DNA from: DASRAJ01 sp039920305
GTDB taxonomy: Bacteria > Bacteroidota > Bacteroidia > Chitinophagales > UBA10324
DNA: 19,771 nt
NCBI GenBank assembly: GCA_039920305.1
Contig: JBDSEA010000070.1
Location: forward strand, 1 to 19,771
Reading direction: 5' to 3'
Shown here: positions 1 through 6,841 of the stretch, one piece after another
How positions within the stretch are numbered: position 1 is the first letter of the stretch
Layout of the letters: each line of letters starts with the position of its first letter
Position numbers and translations under genes: made by a program
Notes under the pieces: generated by a model
What the model saw: only the letters and a program-made list of their open reading frames with translations
Database searches by the model: none
What the model was told of the DNA's origin: nothing

Positions 1-72
1 AAAAACTCAAATTTGGTTGTAGGATTAGGTTATAACCTAATAAAGAAAACTAATAAAGCAGCTAATCACAAA
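1..72 (+). repeat. Direct repeat, left copy (paralogue 3' ends)
   Basis: Bases 1-72 align with 963-1034 with scattered substitutions, for example ACTCAAATTTGGTTGTAGGA against ACTCAAATGTGGTTGTAGGA. The repeat is coding: it is the conserved 3' end of two adjacent barrel genes, so it reflects gene duplication rather than a mobile element. Confidence 0.7.
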
Positions 73-87
73 AGAAATAGCAAATAA
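1..87 (+). CDS. C-terminal tail of an outer-membrane beta-barrel protein (5' truncated by window)
   Basis: Only the last 28 codons and a TAA stop are visible. Read from base 1, the first ten residues are KNSNLVVGLG. They match the C-terminus of the next gene almost residue for residue (KNSNVVVGLG there), and the two remain alike at DNA level as far as the NHK near the stop. This is therefore the end of a tandem paralogue of the barrel gene at 348-1043. The aromatic/hydrophobic last strand followed by a short Lys/Asn-rich tail suits a small PorT-like barrel. The rest of the gene lies outside the window, so its length, signal peptide and function cannot be judged. Confidence 0.75.
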   Translation, partial: KNSNLVVGLGYNLIKKTNKAANHKRNSK

Positions 88-347
88 AAAAACGCACTCA
101 GGAGTTTTGGAAATGATTGTTTTGGAAATTTTTTTTCGTACTCACCCTGCATGAGGTTTTAGAGTTACAAATCCAGCGTTAAGTTTTTTAACTTTAATAT
201 TTTTACCTCCTAGCTCTGTCTCTTAATATGGGCGGCTATTCAACTGAGGTCACAGCGAGGATTCAATGCTTAATATTTTTACACTGCGCATTTTCTAATA
301 GATAATAAACAAAAAATACAAGCATAAGGTGTTAAACAAATTAAGTC
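88..347. other. Intergenic region between tandem barrel genes
   Basis: This 260-bp spacer is AT-rich and contains no credible reading frame. A 13-bp direct repeat, TTAATATTTTTAC, occurs at 194-206 and 270-282, and TTTTGGAAAT occurs twice near 115-131. I see no perfect TAnnTTTG promoter element and no hairpin with a T-tract. The repeats may be regulatory or simply low complexity. Confidence 0.4.
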
Positions 348-1043
348 ATGAAAACCTTATTTCTTTTCGCTTCACTTACTCTTCTTTCTAATGCTGCCTC
401 TGCACAATTCAGCAGTGCCGGCATTTCAGCACGCGCAGGATTAAGTTACATTTCGTTAAAAACTCCTGCTACGAATGCAACCAACCAGAGCGATCCGTTA
501 TTCTGTTTTCAATCCGGTGTATTTACTGAATATAAGCTGAGCAAGCACGCCAGTTTATTGGCAGAGTTTAATTTTCTTGTTCAGCGAGGAAAAGTAACCG
601 CAAATTTTACTAATATAGTACCGGGTGACACTAATAGCTATGGGACTGATATAATAATAACCCGACTCGACTATTTGAGCTTTCCTGTATGCTTTGGTTA
701 CAGTATACGTCATTTCACCATGAAAGGAGGAATACAAGCAGGATATGCTGTGCGCCAGCGTGCCTTTGAAAATGGAATTGCTTACAGCGGTGATTCAACT
801 ATAACTTTCTCCAACACTTTTACAAATAAATTAGTGAACAATTTTGACTTCGGGATATGTATCGGAGCACAGGAGGATATTTCGAATCGCATTTTTGTAA
901 GCGTGAGTGCTTATCAATCGCTGCGCAACATTGTAATTGATAAAAGCCCGGGATTTGTACGCAAAAACTCAAATGTGGTTGTAGGATTGGGTTATCGAAT
1001 AATAAAGGTAAACAATAAAGAGGGCAATCACAAAAAAGCATAG
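348..1043 (+). CDS. PorT-family outer-membrane beta-barrel protein
   Basis: The 231-residue product begins with a clear signal peptide (MKTLFLFASL, then a hydrophobic core ending in ASA-Q near residue 20). The remainder alternates short polar and aromatic/hydrophobic segments typical of an eight- to ten-stranded barrel, with phrases such as GVFTEYKLSKHASLLAEFNF and IGAQEDISNRIFVSVSAYQS. The end, VVVGLGYRIIKV, resembles a final membrane strand, followed by a short basic tail. Such proteins are common in Bacteroidota (outer membrane protein beta-barrel / PorT-like families), usually without known ligand or partner. The gene follows the tail of a close paralogue. Placing it in the outer membrane is inference from signal peptide and strand pattern; no specific function can be assigned. 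Confidence 0.75.
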   Translation: MKTLFLFASLTLLSNAASAQFSSAGISARAGLSYISLKTPATNATNQSDPLFCFQSGVFTEYKLSKHASLLAEFNFLVQRGKVTANFTNIVPGDTNSYGTDIIITRLDYLSFPVCFGYSIRHFTMKGGIQAGYAVRQRAFENGIAYSGDSTITFSNTFTNKLVNNFDFGICIGAQEDISNRIFVSVSAYQSLRNIVIDKSPGFVRKNSNVVVGLGYRIIKVNNKEGNHKKA

Positions 1044-1289
1044 TGAGGGAGGAGCATCGTACCCGCGCCAGGTTTTCGAGGGACCCGGCGGTGTCAACCA
1101 ATCATCCGTATCCATAAAAAAGGAGACATGGATGTGGTACAAATAAAATTCGCCACCGCCAGGATTTAGAAAATCTTCCTGAAAAACCCAGCTCATTGAA
1201 ATTTTCCTTTAAGTCAAAAGCCCTGCAACAAATTGAAGTAAAGGATTTTTCAAACAATCGCTTATTCCAGGAATTAATAGCCTTATGAT
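1044..1289. other. Intergenic region with GC-rich possible gene/element remnant
   Basis: This stretch separates the plus-strand barrel gene from the convergent M14 gene. About 1045-1110 is much richer in G+C than its flanks. The plus strand there is open up to a TAA at 1144-1146 and contains YPRQVFEGPGGVNQ, but has no start codon. The minus strand is open from an ATG at 1196 and contains FLNPGGGEFYLYHIHVSFF, but it runs on through the barrel gene's 3' end. Neither reading is a convincing intact gene. The patch could be a decayed gene end or a dispersed intergenic element. No terminator was recognised. Confidence 0.35.
1262..1273. repeat. 12-bp inverted repeat, left arm (flanks M14 gene)
   Basis: TTATTCCAGGAA here is the exact reverse complement of TTCCTGGAATAA at 3068-3079. 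The two arms lie just outside the M14 carboxypeptidase gene. The first ten bases occur again in the same orientation at 1290-1299, overlapping that gene's stop codon. Significance is unproven. Confidence 0.4.
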
Positions 1290-3041
1290 TTATTCCAGGG
1301 GTAGGTTCATTTTTTCATGTAGGCGAACTACCGGATATCTCCTGTATGATTTCTCAAAATACTTTGAATGCTGATAGATGAAATGCAATTGCGCCTGCGG
1401 ATTTTTTGCAAGTTCAGGATCGGAAATTTTCTTTTCATCAAAAAGCTTTTTCAGCGCCGCATCTGTATTCATTAGCTCTGCGGCAAGATCCTCAAATACA
1501 TAATCAGAAAAATATTCTTTCTCCATAAGGATGGGATCGAAAAAATTCCATGCGAAGTAGGAATCAGGTGCCTCCGGCTCAAGCATCTCAACGATGTAAC
1601 GATTGCAGCTTTGATCCGGGAAGATCACATAATCTCCTGTGAAGAATTGCACCATTTGTTTTTCTGAGTGAAGCCTAACCTCTGAATTAACATGGTGACC
1701 CTCATAGGCATTTGGGGAGGATTTGTAATCATCAATGAAATAAACCTCCGCGCGGAGTGAAGTGTCAGTTGATAATCGCTTCATTAAAACATTATTCCGT
1801 TTCAAACGGTCAATAACAGGTCCCCATCCCTGCGGAACGATGTAGGCAAATGGTTTTACTATGGTGACTGAAGAGTGGTAATTGTTGAAAAATTTAATCT
1901 GCTTTTCAAATGGCTCGCTCCGGTCATACCACAACCTCATTGAACCGCTCACTTCACTCCTCTTATACTTTGCTTCAAATCCTTTAAAAGGAATCAGGTC
2001 GGAATTCCCTTCATCGAGTTTCCAGTCAAGTGGAAAGGAAGATTGTTTGCTTATTGCCTCATCGGCTGCGAGCTTATTCCTGCGGATAATTTCAGCATCA
2101 CGATTCGTAATGGTCAGAACTTCTTTTTCAAAAGCATAGGTTGACAGCACGCGCTGTTTATACGGCTTCAGCATGTGTGTTTCAGGCATCATGCCGATGC
2201 AATTGAAAAGAGTTGTGTACCCCGTTGAGAATCTTGGCGTTTCCAGAAAGCCGGTAATGCCTGAATCAGGAATTTCATTTGCCGGATTTACATAGGGTGT
2301 CATTTCAAATTCATTATTCTTCATGGCCATAAACAGATCCGGCAAAAAAGTTTTTTGCTGGTATGCTGAAAGGATCGCATGGAGCTTGTCTTTTTGAGTG
2401 GATATCAGCGTCATGGTGTATTGATAATCTGCGCCATTGCTCACATGGGTGTCAATGAAAATTTCCGGCTTCCATGTTTGAAAAATATTAGTAAAAGCCT
2501 GTGACTCTGGCGCATCACACTTCACGAAATCACGATTGAGATCATAATTCTGGGCGGTAGCCCTGAAGCCATATTGTTCCGGACCATTTTGGTTTACACG
2601 CGAGGTGCTGTTGCGGCTCAGCATGCCGGCCACATTATACACCGGAATGATGCACACCACTACGTGATCGAGCAATGAGGTAAGTTTTCTTTTAGTCAGC
2701 AGGTCTCTTGCGAGCATCATCGAGGCATCAATACCATCCGGTTCTCCGGGATGAATACCATTATTAATGAGCAGCACACATTTTCCCTGATCATGGATTT
2801 TATGCGGCTCAAAGTTTTGATCAGATGAGATCACAAACAGATGAACCGACTTTCCGGCACTGGTAGTTCCGCAGTTGATAAGCTTCGCCCGGTCATTTAT
2901 CGAGTCAAGCATTTCATAAAAAGAAATGCATTCCTGATAGTTGCAGGTTTGGTTTCCATTTCCTTTTTCAAATGGGGTGAGCAGATCATCAGGAGAGCGG
3001 GTCATACAATAATTTAACAGCCAGATAAAAAGCAAAATCAT
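1290..3041 (-). CDS. M14-family zinc carboxypeptidase
   Basis: The 583-residue protein has the M14 metallocarboxypeptidase signatures. The first zinc pair is H97 and E100 in NNGIHPGEPDG, the substrate-binding Asn-Arg is in NYDLNRDF (165-172), and the third zinc ligand H199 is in FIDTHVSNGADYQ. E288 in PETHMLKPYK is a candidate catalytic glutamate. M14 enzymes remove C-terminal residues from peptides or cleave peptidoglycan peptides; the substrate here is unknown. The roughly 290 residues after the peptidase core form an extra C-terminal region often seen in bacterial M14 proteins. The N-terminus, MILLFIWLLNYC, is hydrophobic but lacks the usual positive n-region; no upstream ATG exists in frame, so export or a lipid anchor at C12 is only possible. 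It follows the ypfJ-like gene in the same direction after 77 bp. Confidence 0.85.
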   Translation of the reverse strand: MILLFIWLLNYCMTRSPDDLLTPFEKGNGNQTCNYQECISFYEMLDSINDRAKLINCGTTSAGKSVHLFVISSDQNFEPHKIHDQGKCVLLINNGIHPGEPDGIDASMMLARDLLTKRKLTSLLDHVVVCIIPVYNVAGMLSRNSTSRVNQNGPEQYGFRATAQNYDLNRDFVKCDAPESQAFTNIFQTWKPEIFIDTHVSNGADYQYTMTLISTQKDKLHAILSAYQQKTFLPDLFMAMKNNEFEMTPYVNPANEIPDSGITGFLETPRFSTGYTTLFNCIGMMPETHMLKPYKQRVLSTYAFEKEVLTITNRDAEIIRRNKLAADEAISKQSSFPLDWKLDEGNSDLIPFKGFEAKYKRSEVSGSMRLWYDRSEPFEKQIKFFNNYHSSVTIVKPFAYIVPQGWGPVIDRLKRNNVLMKRLSTDTSLRAEVYFIDDYKSSPNAYEGHHVNSEVRLHSEKQMVQFFTGDYVIFPDQSCNRYIVEMLEPEAPDSYFAWNFFDPILMEKEYFSDYVFEDLAAELMNTDAALKKLFDEKKISDPELAKNPQAQLHFIYQHSKYFEKSYRRYPVVRLHEKMNLPLE

Positions 3042-3067
3042 GCAAGTGAAGATGCAGCTAAAAAATT

Positions 3068-3079
3068 TTCCTGGAATAA
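3068..3079. repeat. 12-bp inverted repeat, right arm (flanks M14 gene)
   Basis: TTCCTGGAATAA is the reverse complement of 1262-1273. It lies in the 77-bp spacer between the M14 gene start and the end of the upstream metallopeptidase gene, close to a GGAATTCC palindrome. No flanking target-site duplication was seen. Confidence 0.4.
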
Positions 3080-3118
3080 TAAAGGAATTCCCGGTTTGAA
3101 TTTAAAACATAAACCCCT

Positions 3119-3961
3119 TTATAAATCCAGGGTAGCGAAGGTGTTTCCCTGGCGAATATCGCCGGTCTCGTAGCCCTTTTTAAACCAATATGCACGTTGT
3201 GCTGAAGTACCATGGGTAAAAGCATCCGGAACTACATAACCCTGCGACTGCTTTTGCAGGCGGTCATCCCCTATTGCATTGGCAGCGTTGAGGGCTTCAT
3301 CAATATCACCGGGATCAAGTACATTTTTCATATTCTGCTCGTAATGTGCCCAAACACCCGCATAAAAGTCTGCCTGCAGCTCAAGGCCTACGGAATATTT
3401 GTTTGCCTCACCCCCGGATTGTTGCTGAAGCCTTGAGACTTTGTCGAACGTGCCGAGGAGGAATTGCACATGATGACCGACTTCGTGTGCGACCACATAG
3501 GCCATGGCGAAATCTCCCGAGGCATGAAACCGGGTGCGCATCTCCTGAAAAAATGAAAGATCAATATAAACCTGGTTATCCTGCGGACAATAAAAAGGAC
3601 CCGTGGCAGCACTGGAAAAACCACAGCCTGTTTCCGTAGATCCGGTAAACAAGACGAGGTTAGGATACTGATAAGCCTGCCCCTGCTCTTCAAAAATTTT
3701 GGTCCATACGTCTTCGCAGTCAGCAAGGACTACTGAAACAAACCGGGCAAGAGAATCTTCTTCTGCTTTTTGTTCCGCTGTCATGGGCGCCCGCACACCG
3801 TTCTGAAGCTGCTGCTGGAGCTGATCAGGATTTCCGCCGAGTAAAAAATTTACAATAAGAATTACCACTCCCAGAACTCCGCCCCCGGCCACAAGCTGAC
3901 CACCGCCAACTCCTCTTCTGTCAAAAACATTTCCGCTGCCTCTTCTGCCGAACCATTGCAT
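3119..3961 (-). CDS. ypfJ: YpfJ-like neutral zinc metallopeptidase
   Basis: The 280-residue protein matches the putative neutral zinc metallopeptidase family (PF04228, E. coli YpfJ) in length and motif order. It has a Gly/Arg-rich cytoplasmic N-terminus with a WFGRRGSGNV-type opening, one membrane segment at about 22-42 (VAGGGVLGVVILIVNFLLGG), and an extracytoplasmic catalytic domain. Zinc-binding HEVGHH is at 159-164, the likely third ligand is E194 in LELQADFYAG, and the family's GTSAQR box is at 251-256. CPQDNQVYIDLSFF upstream of the HExxH is also typical. The physiological substrate of the family is not established. The gene sits between psd and the M14 carboxypeptidase gene, separated from psd by a 92-bp spacer with a hairpin, so it may be its own transcription unit. 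Confidence 0.9.
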   Translation of the reverse strand: MQWFGRRGSGNVFDRRGVGGGQLVAGGGVLGVVILIVNFLLGGNPDQLQQQLQNGVRAPMTAEQKAEEDSLARFVSVVLADCEDVWTKIFEEQGQAYQYPNLVLFTGSTETGCGFSSAATGPFYCPQDNQVYIDLSFFQEMRTRFHASGDFAMAYVVAHEVGHHVQFLLGTFDKVSRLQQQSGGEANKYSVGLELQADFYAGVWAHYEQNMKNVLDPGDIDEALNAANAIGDDRLQKQSQGYVVPDAFTHGTSAQRAYWFKKGYETGDIRQGNTFATLDL

Positions 3962-4005
3962 AGTAAAAGATTTTTATAGTTAAAATAAATTAATCTGCCT
4001 GTTAA

Positions 4006-4021
4006 ATTTAATCTATTAAAT
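4006..4021. promoter_or_regulatory. Palindrome in ypfJ upstream region
   Basis: ATTTAAT-CT-ATTAAAT has perfect 7-bp arms around a 2-bp spacer and lies 45 bp upstream of the ypfJ-like start. Its position suits an operator, but AT-rich sequence makes such palindromes easy to find by chance. Confidence 0.25.
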
Positions 4022-4022
4022 G

Positions 4023-4046
4023 TACCAGGAAATTTATTGTCTGGTA
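4023..4046 (-). terminator. Possible weak terminator downstream of psd
   Basis: TACCAG (4023-4028) and CTGGTA (4041-4046) form a 6-bp stem with a 12-nt loop, starting 7 nt after the psd stop codon on the minus strand. The following minus-strand sequence is AT-rich but has no clean T-tract. It could end the lipid-gene transcript before the ypfJ-like gene. Confidence 0.25.
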
Positions 4047-4053
4047 ATAAAAA

Positions 4054-4713
4054 TCACACCGAAAATTTCCCCATCACCGTTTCACCCCCGCGAACATAGT
4101 CATTAAGCTTAACCAGTATCTCGGCATCAGGCGGGAAAAAAACATCTACTCGAGAGCCGAATTTGATAAAACCAAGATGGTCACCTGCATTAACCTGTTG
4201 TCCAGTTTTTAGATAGCTTACAATTCTTCTTGCTAAAATCCCGGCGATCTGCCTTAAGAGAATTTCATGCTGCCCGTCACGAATCACAATTGTGTTGTGC
4301 TCGTTGTCAGTTGAAGATTTGGGCAGGGACGCGATGAAATGTTTCCCCGGATGATATTGCACATACTTCACTTCACCATTGATCGGAGTCCGGTTAACAT
4401 GAACATTAGCCGGCGACATAAAAATAGAAACCTGGATTCTTTTAGAATGAAAATACTCAGTTTCTTCTGTTTGTTCAATCACCACTACTTTGCCATCGGC
4501 AGGCGCAATCACCTCGCCTGCATTAATGATTGTTTTTCGTAGGGGATTTCTGAAAAAGGAGATGATGAATAGAAAAAAAGCAAGGGATGCAACGGCAAGT
4601 AAAAATTGAATGATCTGTATGTGAACCACAAAGCGATCAATACCATAATTAAGGAGAACCAAAAGAATAAAAACACCAATAATGGTAACAGTTCCTTCCC
4701 TGTGGATGCGCAT
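4054..4713 (-). CDS. psd: Phosphatidylserine decarboxylase (short, PSD-A type)
   Basis: This 219-residue enzyme would decarboxylate phosphatidylserine to phosphatidylethanolamine at the inner membrane. Two hydrophobic segments span about 9-26 and 34-54. The conserved PADGKV box (71-76, with candidate Asp D73), the NVHVNR box (103-108, H105) and the FGS self-cleavage site (G186-S187) in FIKFGSRVDVFFP are all visible. By family knowledge, cleavage before the serine makes the pyruvoyl cofactor on the small alpha chain, here about 33 residues. The length fits the short PSD family found in Bacteroidota rather than the roughly 300-residue E. coli type. It lies 17 bp downstream of cdsA, which makes its CDP-diacylglycerol precursor; the intermediate serine transferase (pssA) is not in this window. 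Confidence 0.93.
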   Translation of the reverse strand: MRIHREGTVTIIGVFILLVLLNYGIDRFVVHIQIIQFLLAVASLAFFLFIISFFRNPLRKTIINAGEVIAPADGKVVVIEQTEETEYFHSKRIQVSIFMSPANVHVNRTPINGEVKYVQYHPGKHFIASLPKSSTDNEHNTIVIRDGQHEILLRQIAGILARRIVSYLKTGQQVNAGDHLGFIKFGSRVDVFFPPDAEILVKLNDYVRGGETVMGKFSV

Positions 4714-4730
4714 GGATATCAGAATTTAAT

Positions 4731-5582
4731 TTAAGAACTAAGCAAAAGATAAATCGTCACAAAGGGTACGCTAAACAGCAACGCATCGAAGCGATCGAGA
4801 AATCCCCCATGACCGGGAAGCAAATTTCCGGAATCTTTCACCCCTGCCTGCCGCTTGATCATGCTCTCTACAAAATCACCAATGGTTCCAAATATTACCA
4901 CGATAAGGGCAACAATCAACCAGTTGCGGGTATCGAGGTGTATAAAATATTTTGAAAGGAGCCATGCAGCAATCATTGCGAAAACCAATCCTCCTGAAAA
5001 TCCTTCCCAGGATTTTTTGGGTGAAATATGGGGCAGAATTTTGTGCCTGCCGAAAAGCGATCCGGTGAAGTAGGCAAAAGTATCGCTCGTCCATATAATC
5101 AGCACGATTCCCAGTGCAATTGAGTTATTACCGGGAAACCATTCTTTCGGATCTTCAAAAAGGGATGAATCAGCGAGCGAGTAAAAAAAGATCAATGGCA
5201 AGCTAATGTAAATGACGGCACCGGCATTCAATAAGCCATTTATAAAAGGTGTTTCAGAATTATATAATAGTTCTGCTGCTAACAGCAAAAGGCAGAGTGG
5301 GATTGCAAGAATTCCATAGGAAACACTCATAAAATCCGATTGGAAAATGATGAGTGCCAGTAAAATTGAGCCCGATAAAACGTATGTAACCCAGAAGCCA
5401 ATTTTCCTTGTATTTCCGGAATAGCTTTGAAATTTTCTGATCAGTGCCAGGTATTCATAAATGCAGCCTGTCTGGATGAGGATTAAAAGAATCGAAAATG
5501 AAATCCGGTTCCACAGCAATCCGCCAAGCATCATTGCGCCGAAGACTACAGCAGTTAGGGTTCGCTTTGGAAGGTCTTTCAT
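4731..5582 (-). CDS. cdsA: Phosphatidate cytidylyltransferase
   Basis: CdsA converts phosphatidic acid and CTP to CDP-diacylglycerol, the branch point for bacterial phospholipids. The 283-residue protein has about eight hydrophobic segments. It carries the complete family signature near residues 241-267: SMIKRQAGVKD followed by NLLPGHGGFLDRFD. An upstream box reads SPKKSWEG (187-194), and WTSDTFAYFTG precedes it. I chose the ATG at 5582 (MKDLPKRTLT), which matches the usual family start and begins 7 nt after the stop of the upstream DUF2007 gene. The longer frame from 5633 adds 17 residues that do not resemble the family and would overlap that gene by 44 nt. It is likely co-transcribed with the DUF2007 gene and psd. 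Confidence 0.94.
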   Translation of the reverse strand: MKDLPKRTLTAVVFGAMMLGGLLWNRISFSILLILIQTGCIYEYLALIRKFQSYSGNTRKIGFWVTYVLSGSILLALIIFQSDFMSVSYGILAIPLCLLLLAAELLYNSETPFINGLLNAGAVIYISLPLIFFYSLADSSLFEDPKEWFPGNNSIALGIVLIIWTSDTFAYFTGSLFGRHKILPHISPKKSWEGFSGGLVFAMIAAWLLSKYFIHLDTRNWLIVALIVVIFGTIGDFVESMIKRQAGVKDSGNLLPGHGGFLDRFDALLFSVPFVTIYLLLSS

Positions 5583-5589
5583 TTGCACA

Positions 5590-5796
5590 TCAGGTAATTT
5601 CTGCTTCAATAATATTGATCGCATCAAAACCATCTTCAGCTCTCACCATCACCTGAATTTCCCCCATAACAACGTAAAGTGAATCCTGCTGATTAAAAAG
5701 TACAGAGTAAATATGATGCTCTTTAAGAACGGATTGCACCATCAATGCCTGATGCATTTTAGTGGTTTCAAAAACCTTGATCCATTCATCATTCAT
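5590..5796 (-). CDS. DUF2007 family small protein (putative signal transducing protein)
   Basis: This 68-residue protein has the DUF2007 pattern (PF09413). An opening WIKVFETTKMHQALMVQSVL helix is followed by an LKEHHIYSVLFNQQDS strand region, and then a GEIQVMVRAEDGFDAINIIE ferredoxin-like strand-helix end. Family members are named putative signal transducing proteins and resemble PII-like or ACT-like folds, but no biochemical role is established. It lacks a signal peptide and should be cytoplasmic. It lies 45 bp after the CPBP protease gene and 7 bp before cdsA, a grouping I recall from other Bacteroidota, which suggests a link to membrane lipid supply. That link is inference. Confidence 0.82.
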   Translation of the reverse strand: MNDEWIKVFETTKMHQALMVQSVLKEHHIYSVLFNQQDSLYVVMGEIQVMVRAEDGFDAINIIEAEIT

Positions 5797-5841
5797 GATT
5801 ACCTTTCTCCACCGTTGTAATTTTCCAAACCCATCTTTTCA

Positions 5842-6786
5842 CTAATAAATGAACTGTCTTTCAGCAACAATTCGCCTGTAAAGCCATAATAATCCAATGC
5901 AAATTACAGAGGCAATAAGTGTAACAGAAACCGGCAGCATTTGATCCGATGTAATATCCAGCTGAATCATTTCATGCTCATGGAGATAGGCGAGTATCAC
6001 CTGTGCTCCATTGTTGATTGCATGAGCAATGATGGGAACCCAGAGGCTTCCGCTCCACACAAACAGGTAACCCAGCAAGGCACCAAGCAAAACCCGCGGG
6101 ACAAATCCATAAAACTGAAAATGAATAAAGCTGAAAAGGATGGCTGCACCCCAAACTGCAACGTGTATATTCTTTGTCCAGTCACGAAGGATCTGTTGCA
6201 GGCAGCCACGAAATAATAGCTCTTCTGCAATGGCAGGAATAATTGCAATCACTATCAGGTTGATCCAAAGATCTGCAGGGCGAGGAGTTTTTAAAAAGAG
6301 CAGGGTGAACTGCTCATCAGCATTTTCAGAGTCCCTGATTAATTTTTCTATCCCGTAGAGAAAGGAAGGGAGCTTTAACTGCTGGTTCAGGTAAAACATC
6401 AGATCAACAAAGGGAGTTGCTGAAATAAGGATCAGTATACCAAGCATTACCGGAACCAAACTGATTTTGGAATTGAGCTTCAGAAAATCCCCCTCAGGAA
6501 ATTTCAATTTTGCAAATAGCAGGGCAGGAAACAGAAACGTACCCATTGTGAGCATAAACTGCAAAAACTTGAGCGCATTTACCTGGTTAGCATTCATCAG
6601 CATCCCCTGAGGATTACTGATTGCAGCCTGGGATAGCTCTTGAACGGAACTGATGTGAAACAATGGCAGCATCAGGTACTTACTCAGGAAATAAAACATC
6701 ATGGCAGATATAATACATATCCAGCCTAATAAACCTATCTGCCCTGCCGGATGTATATTATCCATGAAGTATTGTCGCCTGTTCAT
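5842..6786 (-). CDS. CPBP family intramembrane metalloprotease
   Basis: The 314-residue polytopic membrane protein has the CPBP (CAAX protease/bacteriocin-processing, Abi) motifs. EELLFRG with E188-E189 and R193 forms motif 1, FSFIHFQFYG with H222 forms motif 2, and IIAHAINNGAQV with H255 and N258/N259 forms motif 3. About eight hydrophobic segments are visible, with motif 1 at the cytoplasmic end of a central helix as in Rce1-type proteases. All predicted catalytic residues are present, so it is likely active; the substrate is unknown, since bacteria generally lack CAAX prenylation. It is the first gene of the minus-strand run into DUF2007, cdsA and psd, and is divergent from dusB across 55 bp. 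Confidence 0.88.
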   Translation of the reverse strand: MNRRQYFMDNIHPAGQIGLLGWICIISAMMFYFLSKYLMLPLFHISSVQELSQAAISNPQGMLMNANQVNALKFLQFMLTMGTFLFPALLFAKLKFPEGDFLKLNSKISLVPVMLGILILISATPFVDLMFYLNQQLKLPSFLYGIEKLIRDSENADEQFTLLFLKTPRPADLWINLIVIAIIPAIAEELLFRGCLQQILRDWTKNIHVAVWGAAILFSFIHFQFYGFVPRVLLGALLGYLFVWSGSLWVPIIAHAINNGAQVILAYLHEHEMIQLDITSDQMLPVSVTLIASVICIGLLWLYRRIVAERQFIY

Positions 6787-6799
6787 GCGACAAAAATCG

Positions 6800-6807
6800 T
6801 AAATTTG
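6800..6807 (+). promoter_or_regulatory. Putative -7 promoter element for dusB
   Basis: TAAATTTG is a perfect match to the Bacteroidota -7 consensus TAnnTTTG, 34 nt before the dusB GTG start, giving a predicted leader of roughly 28 nt. A -33 TTTG at the ideal spacing is not seen; the nearest TTG is at 6772-6774. Confidence 0.45.
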
Positions 6808-6841
6808 AAGGCTATTTTAAGCGAGAAATTCAAATCAATCC

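Noticed and set aside
820..1196. Two overlapping minus-strand frames running into the barrel gene
   Set aside because: Both run antisense through the 3' end of a convincing barrel gene and have no recognisable domain; the protein-like part is confined to the GC-rich spacer and is reported as a possible remnant instead.
3346..3726. Open frames on both strands within the YpfJ-like gene
   Set aside because: They overlap the conserved HEVGHH-containing coding region and their translations lack family features; shadows of the real gene.
5583..5633. Longer cdsA start (51 nt upstream)
   Set aside because: It would overlap the DUF2007 gene, and the added residues do not resemble CdsA; the internal ATG matches the family N-terminus.
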